NCBI RefSeq assembly: GCF_023276355.1
Contig: NZ_JALLPL010000001.1
Coordinates: 1,364,001-1,428,000 of the forward strand
Source of the DNA: Haloplanus sp. XH21
Lineage (GTDB): Archaea > Halobacteriota > Halobacteria > Halobacteriales > Haloferacaceae
Direction: 5' to 3'
Length of the DNA stretch: 64,000 bases
A model generated the notes under the pieces. The model was not told the origin of the DNA, did no database searches, and worked only from the letters and a program-made list of their open reading frames with translations. Position 1 is the stretch's first letter, and the number at the start of each line of letters is the position of its first letter. Position numbers and translations under genes: made by a program. Positions 24,095-32,222 of the stretch are shown here, in pieces.

Positions 24095-24170
24095 TAGGGG
24101 GCATCGGCCGTCCGCAGGGATTCTCGCCAAAATGGCCCGGCGAGAACCGCTCGACAGGTGTCACCCCCTA
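24095..24170. repeat. Intergenic palindromic repeat copy
   Basis: Terminal inverted repeat TAGGGGG / CCCCCTA. Core TTCTCGCC (24121-24128) / GGCGAGAA (24139-24146), loop AAAATGGCCC. Inner arms GCATCGGCCGTCCGCAGG and CGCTCGACAGGTGTC follow the family pattern with more substitutions than other copies. Lies between the divergent Nudix and uS10-like genes. Confidence 0.75.
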
Positions 24171-24267
24171 TAATTCACACCACCGAACGGGCGTGACAGA
24201 TCCGGATCGAGGCCGGCCGATGGAGAGATGCGTTTTTGCCCGTCGAGCGCGCAGGGATGAGTAACCG

Positions 24268-24600
24268 ATGGCCTTCGTCACCAAACTCACGTTCCAGAGC
24301 GGGGACCGCGAAGCGCTGGAGTCGCTCGTCACCGACATCAAGCGGATGGTCGAGCGCAAGGGCGCCGAATGCAAGGGACCCCACTCCTCGCCGCCCGAGC
24401 GGTTCAGCGTCCCGCAGTATCGCACCCTCCAGCCGGGCGATCAGTTCACCCCCTGGGATTACACCGTCTACTCGCGCCGCCTCGAAATCCACGGCAACGA
24501 CGATGTCGCCCGCCGTGTCGGTCACATGGAGTTCCCCGAGAGCGTCCACGTCGAAATCGAAGTCGACCGCAAGAAACCGCTCGGTCAGGGGAACACGTAG
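24268..24600 (+). CDS. uS10-like ribosomal-protein paralogue
   Basis: 110 residues. VTKLTFQSGDREALESLVTDIKRMVERKGAECKGPHSSPPERFSVPQYRTLQPGDQFTPWDYTVYSRRLEIHGND follows the uS10 fold (helix with KGxExKGP, then the strand after YTVYSRRLEI), and the end FPESVHVEIEVD matches the last uS10 strand. It lacks the usual uS10 sequences that bind NusB/16S rRNA in the canonical gene, which in archaea lies with the EF-1 alpha gene. Presumably an accessory S10-type protein of halophiles; whether it joins the ribosome is unknown. Confidence 0.75.
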   Translation: MAFVTKLTFQSGDREALESLVTDIKRMVERKGAECKGPHSSPPERFSVPQYRTLQPGDQFTPWDYTVYSRRLEIHGNDDVARRVGHMEFPESVHVEIEVDRKKPLGQGNT

Positions 24601-24636
24601 GCCGCGTTACAGCGGTAGCGAGGCGAAAGCCACCGT

Positions 24637-24897
24637 TCACGCCGCCGGATCGACGATCTCCAGCACTTCTCCCTGCCCGACCGCAGTCTCCGTATCGAAC
24701 TCCGTCACCCGCAGTCGCACGCGTCGGTCGACGAGTCCCGGTTCCGCGTCCGGGAGCGTGATGATCGTATCGCCGATGCGCACGCGCGCCTCGCCGTCCT
24801 CGTAGCCCGTGACGAACGCCGTGAGTTCGTCGCCAGCGTCGTAGGTCGGTTTGTTCGTCCGGAACGACCACCCCGCGAGGAGTTTGCTGAGGGTCAT
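24637..24897 (-). CDS. Small beta-barrel (TRAM/OB-like) protein coupled to nhaC
   Basis: 86 residues: LLAGWSFRTNKPTYDAGDELTAFVTGYEDGEARVRIGDTIITLPDAEPGLVDRRVRLRVTEFDTETAVGQGEVLEIVD. Alternating strands with VTGYEDGEARVRIGDT recall TRAM and S1/OB folds, which bind RNA. Begins with an ATG overlapping the nhaC stop (ATGA), so it is translated from the antiporter message. Function unknown. Confidence 0.75.
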   Translation of the reverse strand: MTLSKLLAGWSFRTNKPTYDAGDELTAFVTGYEDGEARVRIGDTIITLPDAEPGLVDRRVRLRVTEFDTETAVGQGEVLEIVDPAA

Positions 24898-26432
24898 ACG
24901 CGCGCCACCTCCTCGCTCTGCCGGTCGGGGACGTATTCGAGGCCGTAGCCGCTCCACGCGGCGAGCAGGAACACGGCCACCAGGAACCACCCGTGGAAGA
25001 CGTAGGGCCACACCGCCGCCGGGTTGACGAGCATCGCCTCGGTGAACCAGCCGAACTGGTCGGGGAGCTGTAACATTGCAGCGTATCCGGCCAGCACGCC
25101 ACCGCCCCACGGGAAGATGTAGCCGAGCGCCGACGTGTTGGCGTCGAGGATGTTGGCCCGGCGGTAGCCGTTGATGTTGAACCGCTGGCCGAGCGTACGG
25201 ATGAACGGCGCGATGGCGATTTCGGCCGCGGTGTTGATGGTGATAGTGGCGTTGACGATGGCCGTGCCGAGGACCATCGTCGTCTCCGCCCGCCGAACGG
25301 TCGTGGCGACGTGTTCGAGCAGCCACTCCTCGATGGCGGCGAAGCCACCGCCGGCCCGCATCACCTGCGCCGCGCCGACGATGAGGAGGACGAGGACGAT
25401 GAGCGGGAAGAAGCCGACGGCGCCCGTATAGAGACTGCCGCCGACCGCGCTCGTCGCGTCGGGCGACACTTCGACGACGGCACCGATCAGGGGGAGGCCG
25501 TCGAGTGTCGCCGCGAGGCCCGACTCGGCCGAGGACCGGAAGACGAGCATCGCCGACGCGGGCGCGAGGCCGAGAACGAGGTTCAGAGCCGCGGAGACGA
25601 GCAGCCCCCACGAGATGGCCTCGATGATGTGCCGGCCCTGGATGGCGGTGCCAATGACGACGGCGATAGAGGCGAGGTGAACGAGACCGAGCGGGCCGAC
25701 ACTGGAGGCGGCTTCAGTGGTCACGTCGAGCGGCTCGCCCGCCATGGCGCTCCCGGCGACGAGGTAGCTCGCGAGCGCGAGCACCGCGGCGACGAGGGCG
25801 TATTTGAATCGCGAGGCGACGACGCCGCCGATGTCGGCGTCCTGTGTCACCGCGCTCACGATGGTCGTGTCGGAGACGGGCGCGAGGTTGTCGCCGAAGA
25901 CGGCGCCCGAGAGGATGGCGCCGAACATGAGCACGGGGTCGGCGCCAAGCAGGATGCCGGCGGGGAAGACCAGGCTGGTGAAGGCGACGGCGGTGCCGTA
26001 GCCCGTGCCGATGCCCGTCGCCAGCAGGCCGGCAAAGAGGAAGGTGAGCGCCGGAAACAGCGCCGCGCCGACGTTCGCCGCGCTCGACGCCCACACGAGG
26101 CCGTCGACGAACCCGCCGGCCTGGATGGTTTCGGCGAACATGCCGGCCCAGAGCCAGGCCACGACGGCCGTCGCGGCCACCCGCTGGGTCATCCCCTCGA
26201 AGATGACATCGGCGTACGTCTTCCAGTCGCCGCGCACGAACAGCATGCCGACGATGAGCCCGACGAGCATGCCGACGACGAGGCCGGCGGTGTCGCCGAT
26301 GCCGAGCAGCCCGCTCTGAACGATGGCCCAGACGACGAACACGGCGAGTGGGAGAGCGCTCATCGCGCGGCCGCCGTAGAAGTCGATTCGGGACGCGTCG
26401 GGTGGTGCCTCCGGTGGATCGTGGTCGCTCAT
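24894..26432 (-). CDS. nhaC: NhaC-family Na+/H+ antiporter
   Basis: 512 residues with about 12 membrane helices. Family signatures: GDWKTYADVIFEGM, GTGYGTAVAFTSLVFPAGILLGADP and the strongly conserved SGAVFGDNLAPVSDTTIVSA, with a repeat-like second half (FPLIVLVLLIVGAAQVM and NATITINTAAEIAIAPFIRTLG). Exports Na+ in exchange for protons, or in some members malate/lactate exchange with Na+; sodium extrusion is sensible in a halophile. Followed by a coupled small gene. Confidence 0.9.
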   Translation of the reverse strand: MSDHDPPEAPPDASRIDFYGGRAMSALPLAVFVVWAIVQSGLLGIGDTAGLVVGMLVGLIVGMLFVRGDWKTYADVIFEGMTQRVAATAVVAWLWAGMFAETIQAGGFVDGLVWASSAANVGAALFPALTFLFAGLLATGIGTGYGTAVAFTSLVFPAGILLGADPVLMFGAILSGAVFGDNLAPVSDTTIVSAVTQDADIGGVVASRFKYALVAAVLALASYLVAGSAMAGEPLDVTTEAASSVGPLGLVHLASIAVVIGTAIQGRHIIEAISWGLLVSAALNLVLGLAPASAMLVFRSSAESGLAATLDGLPLIGAVVEVSPDATSAVGGSLYTGAVGFFPLIVLVLLIVGAAQVMRAGGGFAAIEEWLLEHVATTVRRAETTMVLGTAIVNATITINTAAEIAIAPFIRTLGQRFNINGYRRANILDANTSALGYIFPWGGGVLAGYAAMLQLPDQFGWFTEAMLVNPAAVWPYVFHGWFLVAVFLLAAWSGYGLEYVPDRQSEEVARV

Positions 26433-26524
26433 CGCCCCTATGTCCGGGGGACGGCCGATTAAACCACTCGAAACGCGCCGCTCGCGCCCGACAACTTATC
26501 GTCTCCGCCGCGTATCGCTCCGGT

Positions 26525-27811
26525 ATGAGTGCGGATGGTACCGACGAGTTGCTCGCACTGCGACGTGATCTCCACCGGCACCCCGAGCCTGCGTGGCGGG
26601 AGTTCTACACCACCGCCCGCCTCGTGGACGAACTCGAAACGCGGCCGCTCGACGAACTCCACGTGGGCCCCGAAGTGTTGGCCGCGGACCGCCGGGGTGT
26701 CCCCCCTGACGACGAACTCGACGACTGGGCGCAGCGGGCTATCGACGCCGGCGCGCGCGAGGACATGGTCGACCGCCTCCGCGGTGGCTACACCGGCCTC
26801 GTCGCCGTTCTCCGGCGTGGCGAGGGCCCGACCGTCGGCCTCCGTGTCGACATCGATGCCCTGCCTATCACCGAGGCCGACGACCCGGAGCACCGCCCCG
26901 CCGACGCCGGCTTCCGGTCCGAAAACGAGGGGTACATGCACGCCTGCGGCCACGACGCCCACGCGACCATCGGCGTCGGCGTCATCGACGCCATCGCCGA
27001 GAGCGACTTCCAGGGCACGCTCAAGGTGTTCTTCCAGCCGAGCGAGGAGGCCGTCTCGGGGGGCGAACCGATGGCCAAGGGCGGCCACCTCGACGATGTC
27101 GACTACCTGCTCGCGCTTCACGTTGGCCTCGACCACCCCACCGGCGAGGTGGTGGCCGGCGTCGACGGCTTCCTCGCGGTGAGTCACTTCGACGCGTCGT
27201 TCAGCGGCGACTCCGCCCACGCCGGCGGCCATCCAGAACGCGGGCGCAACGCGGTGCAGGCGATGGCCACCGCCGTCCAGAACCTCTACTCCATCCCACG
27301 CCACGACGACGGCGCGACGCGGATCAACGCCGGCCGCGTCGGCGGCGGCACCGCCTCGAACATCGTCCCCGAGGACGCCTTCATCGAGGGCGAGGTGCGG
27401 GGCGAGACCACCGAACTGATGGAGTACATGGACGACCACGCCCAGCGCATCCTCCGGTCGGCCGCCGACATGCACGACTGCGAGGTAGCGGTCGAATACG
27501 CGGGTCGAGCCCCGAGCGCCGAGAGCGATACGGAACTCGCCTCGCTCGTCGCCGCGGCCGCGGCGTCGACGCCCGGCGTCGATTCCATCCTCGACAGCGA
27601 CGACCTGGGCGGCAGCGAAGACGCCACGTATCTCATGCGACACGTCCAGGAACGCGGCGGTCTCGCCACCTACGTCTGTGTCGGCACCGACCATCCCGGC
27701 GGCCACCACACGTCCGCCTTCGATGTCGACGAGGAGACGATCAGTATCGCCGTCGACGTGTTGTCCGGGACGATACGGACTCTCGACGACGACCCGGCCG
27801 GTATCGCGTGA
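26525..27811 (+). CDS. M20 amidohydrolase, AbgA-like (p-aminobenzoyl-glutamate hydrolase subunit A)
   Basis: 428 residues. The N-terminus LLALRRDLHRHPEPAWREFYTTARLVDELE, then GGYTGLVAVLRRGEGPTVGLRVDIDALPI, metal site YMHACGHDAHATIGVG, FFQPSEEAVSGG, and the C-terminal SEDATYLMRHVQERGGLATYVCVGTDHPGGHHTSAFDVDEE all align well with E. coli AbgA, better than with general N-acyl-amino-acid hydrolases. AbgA normally pairs with AbgB; no AbgB or AbgT is visible here, so it may be a homodimer with another amide substrate. Two zinc ligands in the CGHD segment are intact. Monocistronic. Confidence 0.85.
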   Translation: MSADGTDELLALRRDLHRHPEPAWREFYTTARLVDELETRPLDELHVGPEVLAADRRGVPPDDELDDWAQRAIDAGAREDMVDRLRGGYTGLVAVLRRGEGPTVGLRVDIDALPITEADDPEHRPADAGFRSENEGYMHACGHDAHATIGVGVIDAIAESDFQGTLKVFFQPSEEAVSGGEPMAKGGHLDDVDYLLALHVGLDHPTGEVVAGVDGFLAVSHFDASFSGDSAHAGGHPERGRNAVQAMATAVQNLYSIPRHDDGATRINAGRVGGGTASNIVPEDAFIEGEVRGETTELMEYMDDHAQRILRSAADMHDCEVAVEYAGRAPSAESDTELASLVAAAAASTPGVDSILDSDDLGGSEDATYLMRHVQERGGLATYVCVGTDHPGGHHTSAFDVDEETISIAVDVLSGTIRTLDDDPAGIA

Positions 27812-27905
27812 TACCGCCGGCTGTCCGTCACCAGCGCGAGTTGCCACCTGTGGGCGGCGACACCGTCGCCGGGACCTATTTGTTATACTGATTACATCTG
27901 GGCGT

Positions 27906-28256
27906 ATGGCTGACAGCCCGCCACAGGTCTCCGATCCCGCGGCGTTCCAGCCCCGCTCGCTCGCGAAACAGGTCATCCTCTCGGTCGTCACGCTCTCCCT
28001 GTACTGCATCTACTGGGTTCACGTGACCCACAAACAGCTCGCCGCCGGGACCGACGCCGAGTTCAACCCTACCTTGCGGACGGTCGGGCTGTTCGTCCCG
28101 ATATACAATCTGGTCGTCATGTGGAAAACGAGCCAGGACTGCGAAGCGGTGACCGATCAGGACGGCGTCGTCCTGTTCCTCCTCTGGTTGGTCTTCGTGC
28201 CAGCCTTCTGGTATCTGGTCCAGTCCGGGATCAACGACGTCGCGGAACGGGGCTGA
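27906..28256 (+). CDS. DUF4234-type small membrane protein
   Basis: 116 residues with three hydrophobic segments: VILSVVTLSLYCIYWVHVTHKQLAAGTDAEFNP, TVGLFVPIYNLVVMWKTSQ and VVLFLLWLVFVPAFWYLVQSGIND. The short loop pattern YCIYWVHVTHKQL is that of DUF4234 proteins. CTATTTG at 27876-27882 is placed for a leaderless transcript at ATG 27906. Function unknown. Confidence 0.8.
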   Translation: MADSPPQVSDPAAFQPRSLAKQVILSVVTLSLYCIYWVHVTHKQLAAGTDAEFNPTLRTVGLFVPIYNLVVMWKTSQDCEAVTDQDGVVLFLLWLVFVPAFWYLVQSGINDVAERG

Positions 28257-28275
28257 TCGGGCGGCGCTATAGGGC

Positions 28276-28340
28276 TTATCGTAACTGTCGATAGATTCTC
28301 GCCGACCCGTCACGGCGAGAATCTATGGTGACTTCCGATA
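28276..28340. repeat. Intergenic palindromic repeat copy (longest perfect stem)
   Basis: Perfect 14-base inverted repeat ATAGATTCTCGCCG (28291-28304) / CGGCGAGAATCTAT (28313-28326) with loop ACCCGTCA. Outer arms TTATCGTAACTGTCG and GGTGACTTCCGATA continue the pairing at about nine of fourteen positions and recur in the other copies. Lies between convergent gene ends (DUF4234 and the lipid reductase). Confidence 0.85.
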
Positions 28341-28347
28341 CTTCCGA

Positions 28348-29715
28348 CTAGTACTTCGGCTCCGCGCCCGTCGTCTCGTAGACCCGTTCCATCAGCGAAT
28401 CGCGGTTGCGCTGCCACGCGTCCAGCCCCGACGGATCGCTCGGATACGCGTCGTAGCGACCCATCAGTTCTTCCGCGAGCTGCTTCGTCCGGTAGAAATC
28501 CAGGATCGTCCCCCAGTAGCCGAAGCTCTTGACCGCGCTCTTGAGCTTCAGACCGAGCCCCATCGAGGTGGAGCCGGAGTAGAGCGCCTCGGCGAGTTTC
28601 TCGCCGGGGAGCGACGCCAGGAGTCCCATGAGATCGTCGACGTCCACCGCCGTCGAGAGCACGTTGTAGACGTCGAGGCCGGCGTACCGCGCGCCGAAGT
28701 GGTCCATGACGCGCTCGTTGTACTCCCAGAGCGCCGCCTCGGTGGGGCCGCCGTCGTCAAGGGCGTCGACGATGGCCTCGGCGGCGTAGGTGCCGGCGTA
28801 GGCCGCGCCCGCGATGCCGCCGCCGGTCGTCGGGTTGACGTGGCCGGCGGCGTCGCCGACGGCGACGAAGCCCGGCGCAACGGCCGAGTCGTAGGGGCGG
28901 CGGGTCGGCAGCGCCGCGCCGAGTTTGTCCGTCACTTCCGCGCCCGCGAACTCCGGACGGTTCTCCAGGTCCCGCCGCAGGTCGTGGACCAGTTTCATCG
29001 GCTCCTCGGTCATCTGGAAGCCGAGACCGACGTTGATGGTCGTGCTCGTCCGCGGGAAATACCAGAGGTAGCCCGCCGCGCGCTCGGTTGGCTTGAAGAC
29101 GAGGGCGTCGTCCCACTCGACCGGTTCGGGCACCTCGACGATTTCGCGGTAGGCCGAACAGAACTGCGAGTAGGAGACGTTTGTGTCGAAGGTCGTCTCT
29201 CCGAGGTCGGCCTTGTCCTGCAGGATGGAGAGCGCGCCCGCCGCGTCGACGGTGACGCGCGCCTCGTAGGTGACGGGGTCGCCCTTCCGGATGCCGCGGA
29301 CGCCGGTTACCTGGGCGCCGTCCTGTAACACGTCCTGCACGACGGTGTCGTAGTGGAAGTCGGCGCCGGCCCCCTCCGCGCCGTCGATGATGCGGCGGCC
29401 GTACTCCCAGCGGTCGATCACGGCGAGTTCGCCCGGCACCGGGATGTCGAGCACCGTGTCGTGGGCCGGGAGTTCGAACCGGCCGTGGTCGACGCCCGTG
29501 TTGGTGAACGAGGCTTCGATCTGCGATTTCGGGATGACATCGGGGAAGGCGTCGGCCCCCTTCAGGGCGTCGCCACACGCGATGTGGCCCGCCTCCGACT
29601 CGTCTTTCCGCTCGACGACGACGACATCGAGGCCGGCGCGAGCGGCGGTGGCCGCGGCGTAACAGCCGGCGGTCCCCGCGCCGACGACGACGACGTCGCA
29701 CTCGTGGGTGGTCAT
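28348..29715 (-). CDS. Geranylgeranyl reductase-family FAD enzyme
   Basis: 455 residues. Rossmann FAD motif CDVVVVGAGTAGCYAAATAARAGLDVVVVERKDESEAGHIACGDALKG, where the (G)xxxxGD(A/G) pattern is typical of archaeal digeranylgeranyl-glycerophospholipid reductases; a later GFVAVGDAAGHVNPTTGGGIAGAAYAG is the second FAD motif, and YLWYFPRTSTTINVGLGF lies in the substrate domain. Saturates isoprenoid double bonds of membrane ether lipids; a menaquinone side-chain reductase is an alternative role. The ATG at 29713 is preferred over an upstream in-frame extension lacking sense. Confidence 0.88.
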   Translation of the reverse strand: MTTHECDVVVVGAGTAGCYAAATAARAGLDVVVVERKDESEAGHIACGDALKGADAFPDVIPKSQIEASFTNTGVDHGRFELPAHDTVLDIPVPGELAVIDRWEYGRRIIDGAEGAGADFHYDTVVQDVLQDGAQVTGVRGIRKGDPVTYEARVTVDAAGALSILQDKADLGETTFDTNVSYSQFCSAYREIVEVPEPVEWDDALVFKPTERAAGYLWYFPRTSTTINVGLGFQMTEEPMKLVHDLRRDLENRPEFAGAEVTDKLGAALPTRRPYDSAVAPGFVAVGDAAGHVNPTTGGGIAGAAYAGTYAAEAIVDALDDGGPTEAALWEYNERVMDHFGARYAGLDVYNVLSTAVDVDDLMGLLASLPGEKLAEALYSGSTSMGLGLKLKSAVKSFGYWGTILDFYRTKQLAEELMGRYDAYPSDPSGLDAWQRNRDSLMERVYETTGAEPKY

Positions 29716-29793
29716 TGGTGGGTGTCGCTCCCGCGGTGGCAAAACTCTTTATCCCTGTCCTGTCGTTCGGCGGTCGACGAAACGACTGACTGC

Positions 29794-31143
29794 CTACGAC
29801 ACCGCCTCGACGGCGTCCTCGATGACCGCCTCGACGGTCGCCACCAGGTCGTCGACGGCCTCGCTCTCGGCGTACAGGCGGACGTACGGCTCCGTCCCGC
29901 TCGGCCGGACCAGCACCCACGACCCGTCGGGGCGTTCGAGTCGCACCCCGTGGTCGGTGTCGACCGTCGCGTCCGGAAACGCCTCGGGGAGCGTCGTCCG
30001 TAGTCGCTCCATCGCCGCCGTCTTCGCCTCGTCCGGGCAGGACACACTCACCTTGCGGTACGGCCGTTCCGTCACCGGCGCACGCAGGGCGTCGAGGCCC
30101 TCGCTCGCGACGAACCGGGCGATCACTGCCGCGCTGACCACGCCGTCGATCCAGCCACCGAACGCCGGGTGGACGTGCTTCCAGGGTTCGGCGGCGAAGG
30201 CAACCGTTCCCTCACCCGCGCGGACCCGTGCGATGCCCTCGTGGAGCGCGCCGAGACGAACCCGCTCGACGCGACCCCCCGCCACGTCGACGCGCTCGTC
30301 GATCCGAGCGGAGGCGTTGGGCGTCGTCACCACCACCGGATCGGCGGCGTCGCTCGCGCGGACGTACCGCTCGGCGACGATGGCCAGCACGGTGTCCTCG
30401 TGGACCACCTCGCCGTCGGCGTCGACGATGACGATGCGGTCGGCGTCGCCGTCGTGACCGATACCGAGCGCCGCGTCGCCGTCGGCGACGAACCGTCGGA
30501 GGTGCGTCAGCGAGTCGGGCGTGGGCTTGCTCCCGCGCCCCGGGAAGTGGCCGTCGACGTTGGCGTGCAGCGTCGTGACGCTCGCGCCGAGTTCCCGCAA
30601 CACCGCGGGCGTCGCCAGCGCCGCCATCCCGTTCCCGCAGTCGACGACGATATCGAGTCCCGCGAGCGGGGCGCCGTAGTTCTCGGCGTACGCCACCACC
30701 GCGTCGCGGTAGGCGCCGAGCACCGACTCCTCGCGGCGGTCACCCCACGCGTCCCAGGCGACGGGATCGGCGCCATCGGCCACGCCGCGTTCGATTTCGC
30801 GCTCCTCGTCGCGGTCGTACTCGACGCCGTCGACGAAGCATTTGATCCCGTTGTCGCCCGGCGGGTTGTGTGAGGCGGTGAGCATCACGCCGCGGCGCCC
30901 CTGCGAGGCGAAGGCCAGCGCCGGCGTCGGCACGACGCCGACCCGCCGTACCGACGCCCCACCGGAGAGGACGCCCGCCTCGACGGCCGACGCCAGTCCC
31001 TCGCCCGTCGTCCGTCCGTCGCGGCCGACCACGACGTCGCCCGTCGCCGTCCGGCCGACTGCCCGTCCGACCGCCACCGCGAGTTCCGGCGTCACCGCGT
31101 GCTCGACGCTGCCGCGGATGCCTGCCGTCCCGAACAGATCCAT
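29794..31143 (-). CDS. glmM: Phosphoglucosamine / phosphohexose mutase
   Basis: 449 residues of the alpha-D-phosphohexomutase family in four domains: GTAGIRGSVEHAVTPELAVAVGRAVG, active-site VMLTASHNPPGDNGIKCF (phosphoserine in TASHNP), metal site IGHDGDADRIVIVDADGEV, sugar loop region and phosphate-binding RPSGTEPYVRLYAESE. Archaeal members act on glucosamine-phosphate, mannose-phosphate or glucose-phosphate; the sequence does not decide. Feeds sugar nucleotides for S-layer glycosylation. No sugar gene is clustered with it. Confidence 0.92.
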   Translation of the reverse strand: MDLFGTAGIRGSVEHAVTPELAVAVGRAVGRTATGDVVVGRDGRTTGEGLASAVEAGVLSGGASVRRVGVVPTPALAFASQGRRGVMLTASHNPPGDNGIKCFVDGVEYDRDEEREIERGVADGADPVAWDAWGDRREESVLGAYRDAVVAYAENYGAPLAGLDIVVDCGNGMAALATPAVLRELGASVTTLHANVDGHFPGRGSKPTPDSLTHLRRFVADGDAALGIGHDGDADRIVIVDADGEVVHEDTVLAIVAERYVRASDAADPVVVTTPNASARIDERVDVAGGRVERVRLGALHEGIARVRAGEGTVAFAAEPWKHVHPAFGGWIDGVVSAAVIARFVASEGLDALRAPVTERPYRKVSVSCPDEAKTAAMERLRTTLPEAFPDATVDTDHGVRLERPDGSWVLVRPSGTEPYVRLYAESEAVDDLVATVEAVIEDAVEAVS

Positions 31144-31229
31144 ACCGGTCCTCCGGCGCCCACCGGTTTGTATCGGTCGGTGGCGGCAGCCGACAGGCTC
31201 ATCGGCGACGCGCCGAAACGGCCGGCAGG

Positions 31230-31721
31230 ATGCGTCCGATTCCGCGTCGCGGCATCGCCATCGCCCTCTTGCTCGCCCTCCTCGGCGGCCTCTGTGTGCA
31301 GTACGGCGCGTTGACGCCGGCGCCCGAATCCCACCGTTATCCCGGTAACGGCCACGTCGCCAGCGGCGATGTTGCGCCGGGGGACCGGGTCGTCCTCGCG
31401 GGCACCGTCCGCTCCGTCGACGGTGAGCGGGCCATTATCGAACTCGACGACGGTCCTCCAATCGTCGTTCGCGAACTCCGCGACGGGGCCGTCGGTGACG
31501 CCACGCCGACGCCGGGCGACGACGTGTGGTTCGCTGGCGTCGTGCGCCCCGATGGCTCGGTCACCGTCGAGCGCGCACTCGTCCGCGCGCCGTGGGAAAT
31601 CACGTATCTCTACAGCGTGTCCGCGCTCGGCGCGCTCCTGTTACTCGTGCGTTTCGTTCGGACCTGGCGGTTCGACACCGACCACGTTCGGTTCGTCCCG
31701 CGGGAGGGCAAGGGTGGCTGA
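31230..31721 (+). CDS. Membrane-anchored small protein with OB-like domain
   Basis: 163 residues. N-terminal membrane helix GIAIALLLALLGGLCVQYGAL, an external beta-rich domain (GDRVVLAGTVRSVDGERAIIELDDGPPIVVRELR, then PGDDVWFAGVVRPDGSVTVERALV) with the order of an OB fold, and a second helix (YLYSVSALGALLLLVRFVRTW) near the end. The last codons overlap the next GTG, forming a two-gene membrane unit. Function unknown. Confidence 0.75.
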   Translation: MRPIPRRGIAIALLLALLGGLCVQYGALTPAPESHRYPGNGHVASGDVAPGDRVVLAGTVRSVDGERAIIELDDGPPIVVRELRDGAVGDATPTPGDDVWFAGVVRPDGSVTVERALVRAPWEITYLYSVSALGALLLLVRFVRTWRFDTDHVRFVPREGKGG

Positions 31722-32199
31722 TCTGCTGACGCACGTCCTCGTCGCGTACGTGCTCGCGACCCTGCTGTCCCTGCGCGACGAACGCGTCACCCCCGCGGCG
31801 GTGACGCTGGCGATGGTCGGCGCGGCGGTTCCCGATTTCAACCGCCTCGACCTGCTCGTGAGCGACGAGGCGATAGCGACGGAGCTCGGTCTCCCCTTCT
31901 CGTGGAAGGCGTTGCTTACCGTCGGCGGCGTCGCCGTCGTCCTCATCATCGGGACCCTCTTGGTGGCGCCGCGATACCGTCGTCAGCTCGCCGCTATGGG
32001 CGGCCTGGGCGCCGCGTCGCATTTCGCGCTCGACTATCTCCTCCTGTTTCCGTCCGGCTACACCCACCCCTACCTCTGGCCGCTCACCGATCACGCGCTT
32101 CCGGGGCCGAATTTCTACGTGAGTTCGGCGCGGTGGCCCGCGGCCGTCGCCGTCGTCATTGCCACTCTCATCGCTGTCGTCCACCGACAGGACGACTGA
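31714..32199 (+). CDS. YdjM/DUF457-type membrane-bound metal-dependent hydrolase
   Basis: 161 residues from GTG 31714, overlapping the previous gene by eight bases. Begins ADLLTHVLVAYVLATLLSL with a metal-type His; further LAMVGAAVPDFNRLDLLV (Asp) and ASHFALDYLLLFPSGYTHPYLWPLT (His, Asp, His) give the HxxxD-type pattern of inner-membrane metal-dependent hydrolases. About four membrane segments. The substrate of this family is unknown. Confidence 0.82.
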   Translation: MADLLTHVLVAYVLATLLSLRDERVTPAAVTLAMVGAAVPDFNRLDLLVSDEAIATELGLPFSWKALLTVGGVAVVLIIGTLLVAPRYRRQLAAMGGLGAASHFALDYLLLFPSGYTHPYLWPLTDHALPGPNFYVSSARWPAAVAVVIATLIAVVHRQDD

Positions 32200-32222
32200 A
32201 TTTCCGTCACCAACGCTCCGTC

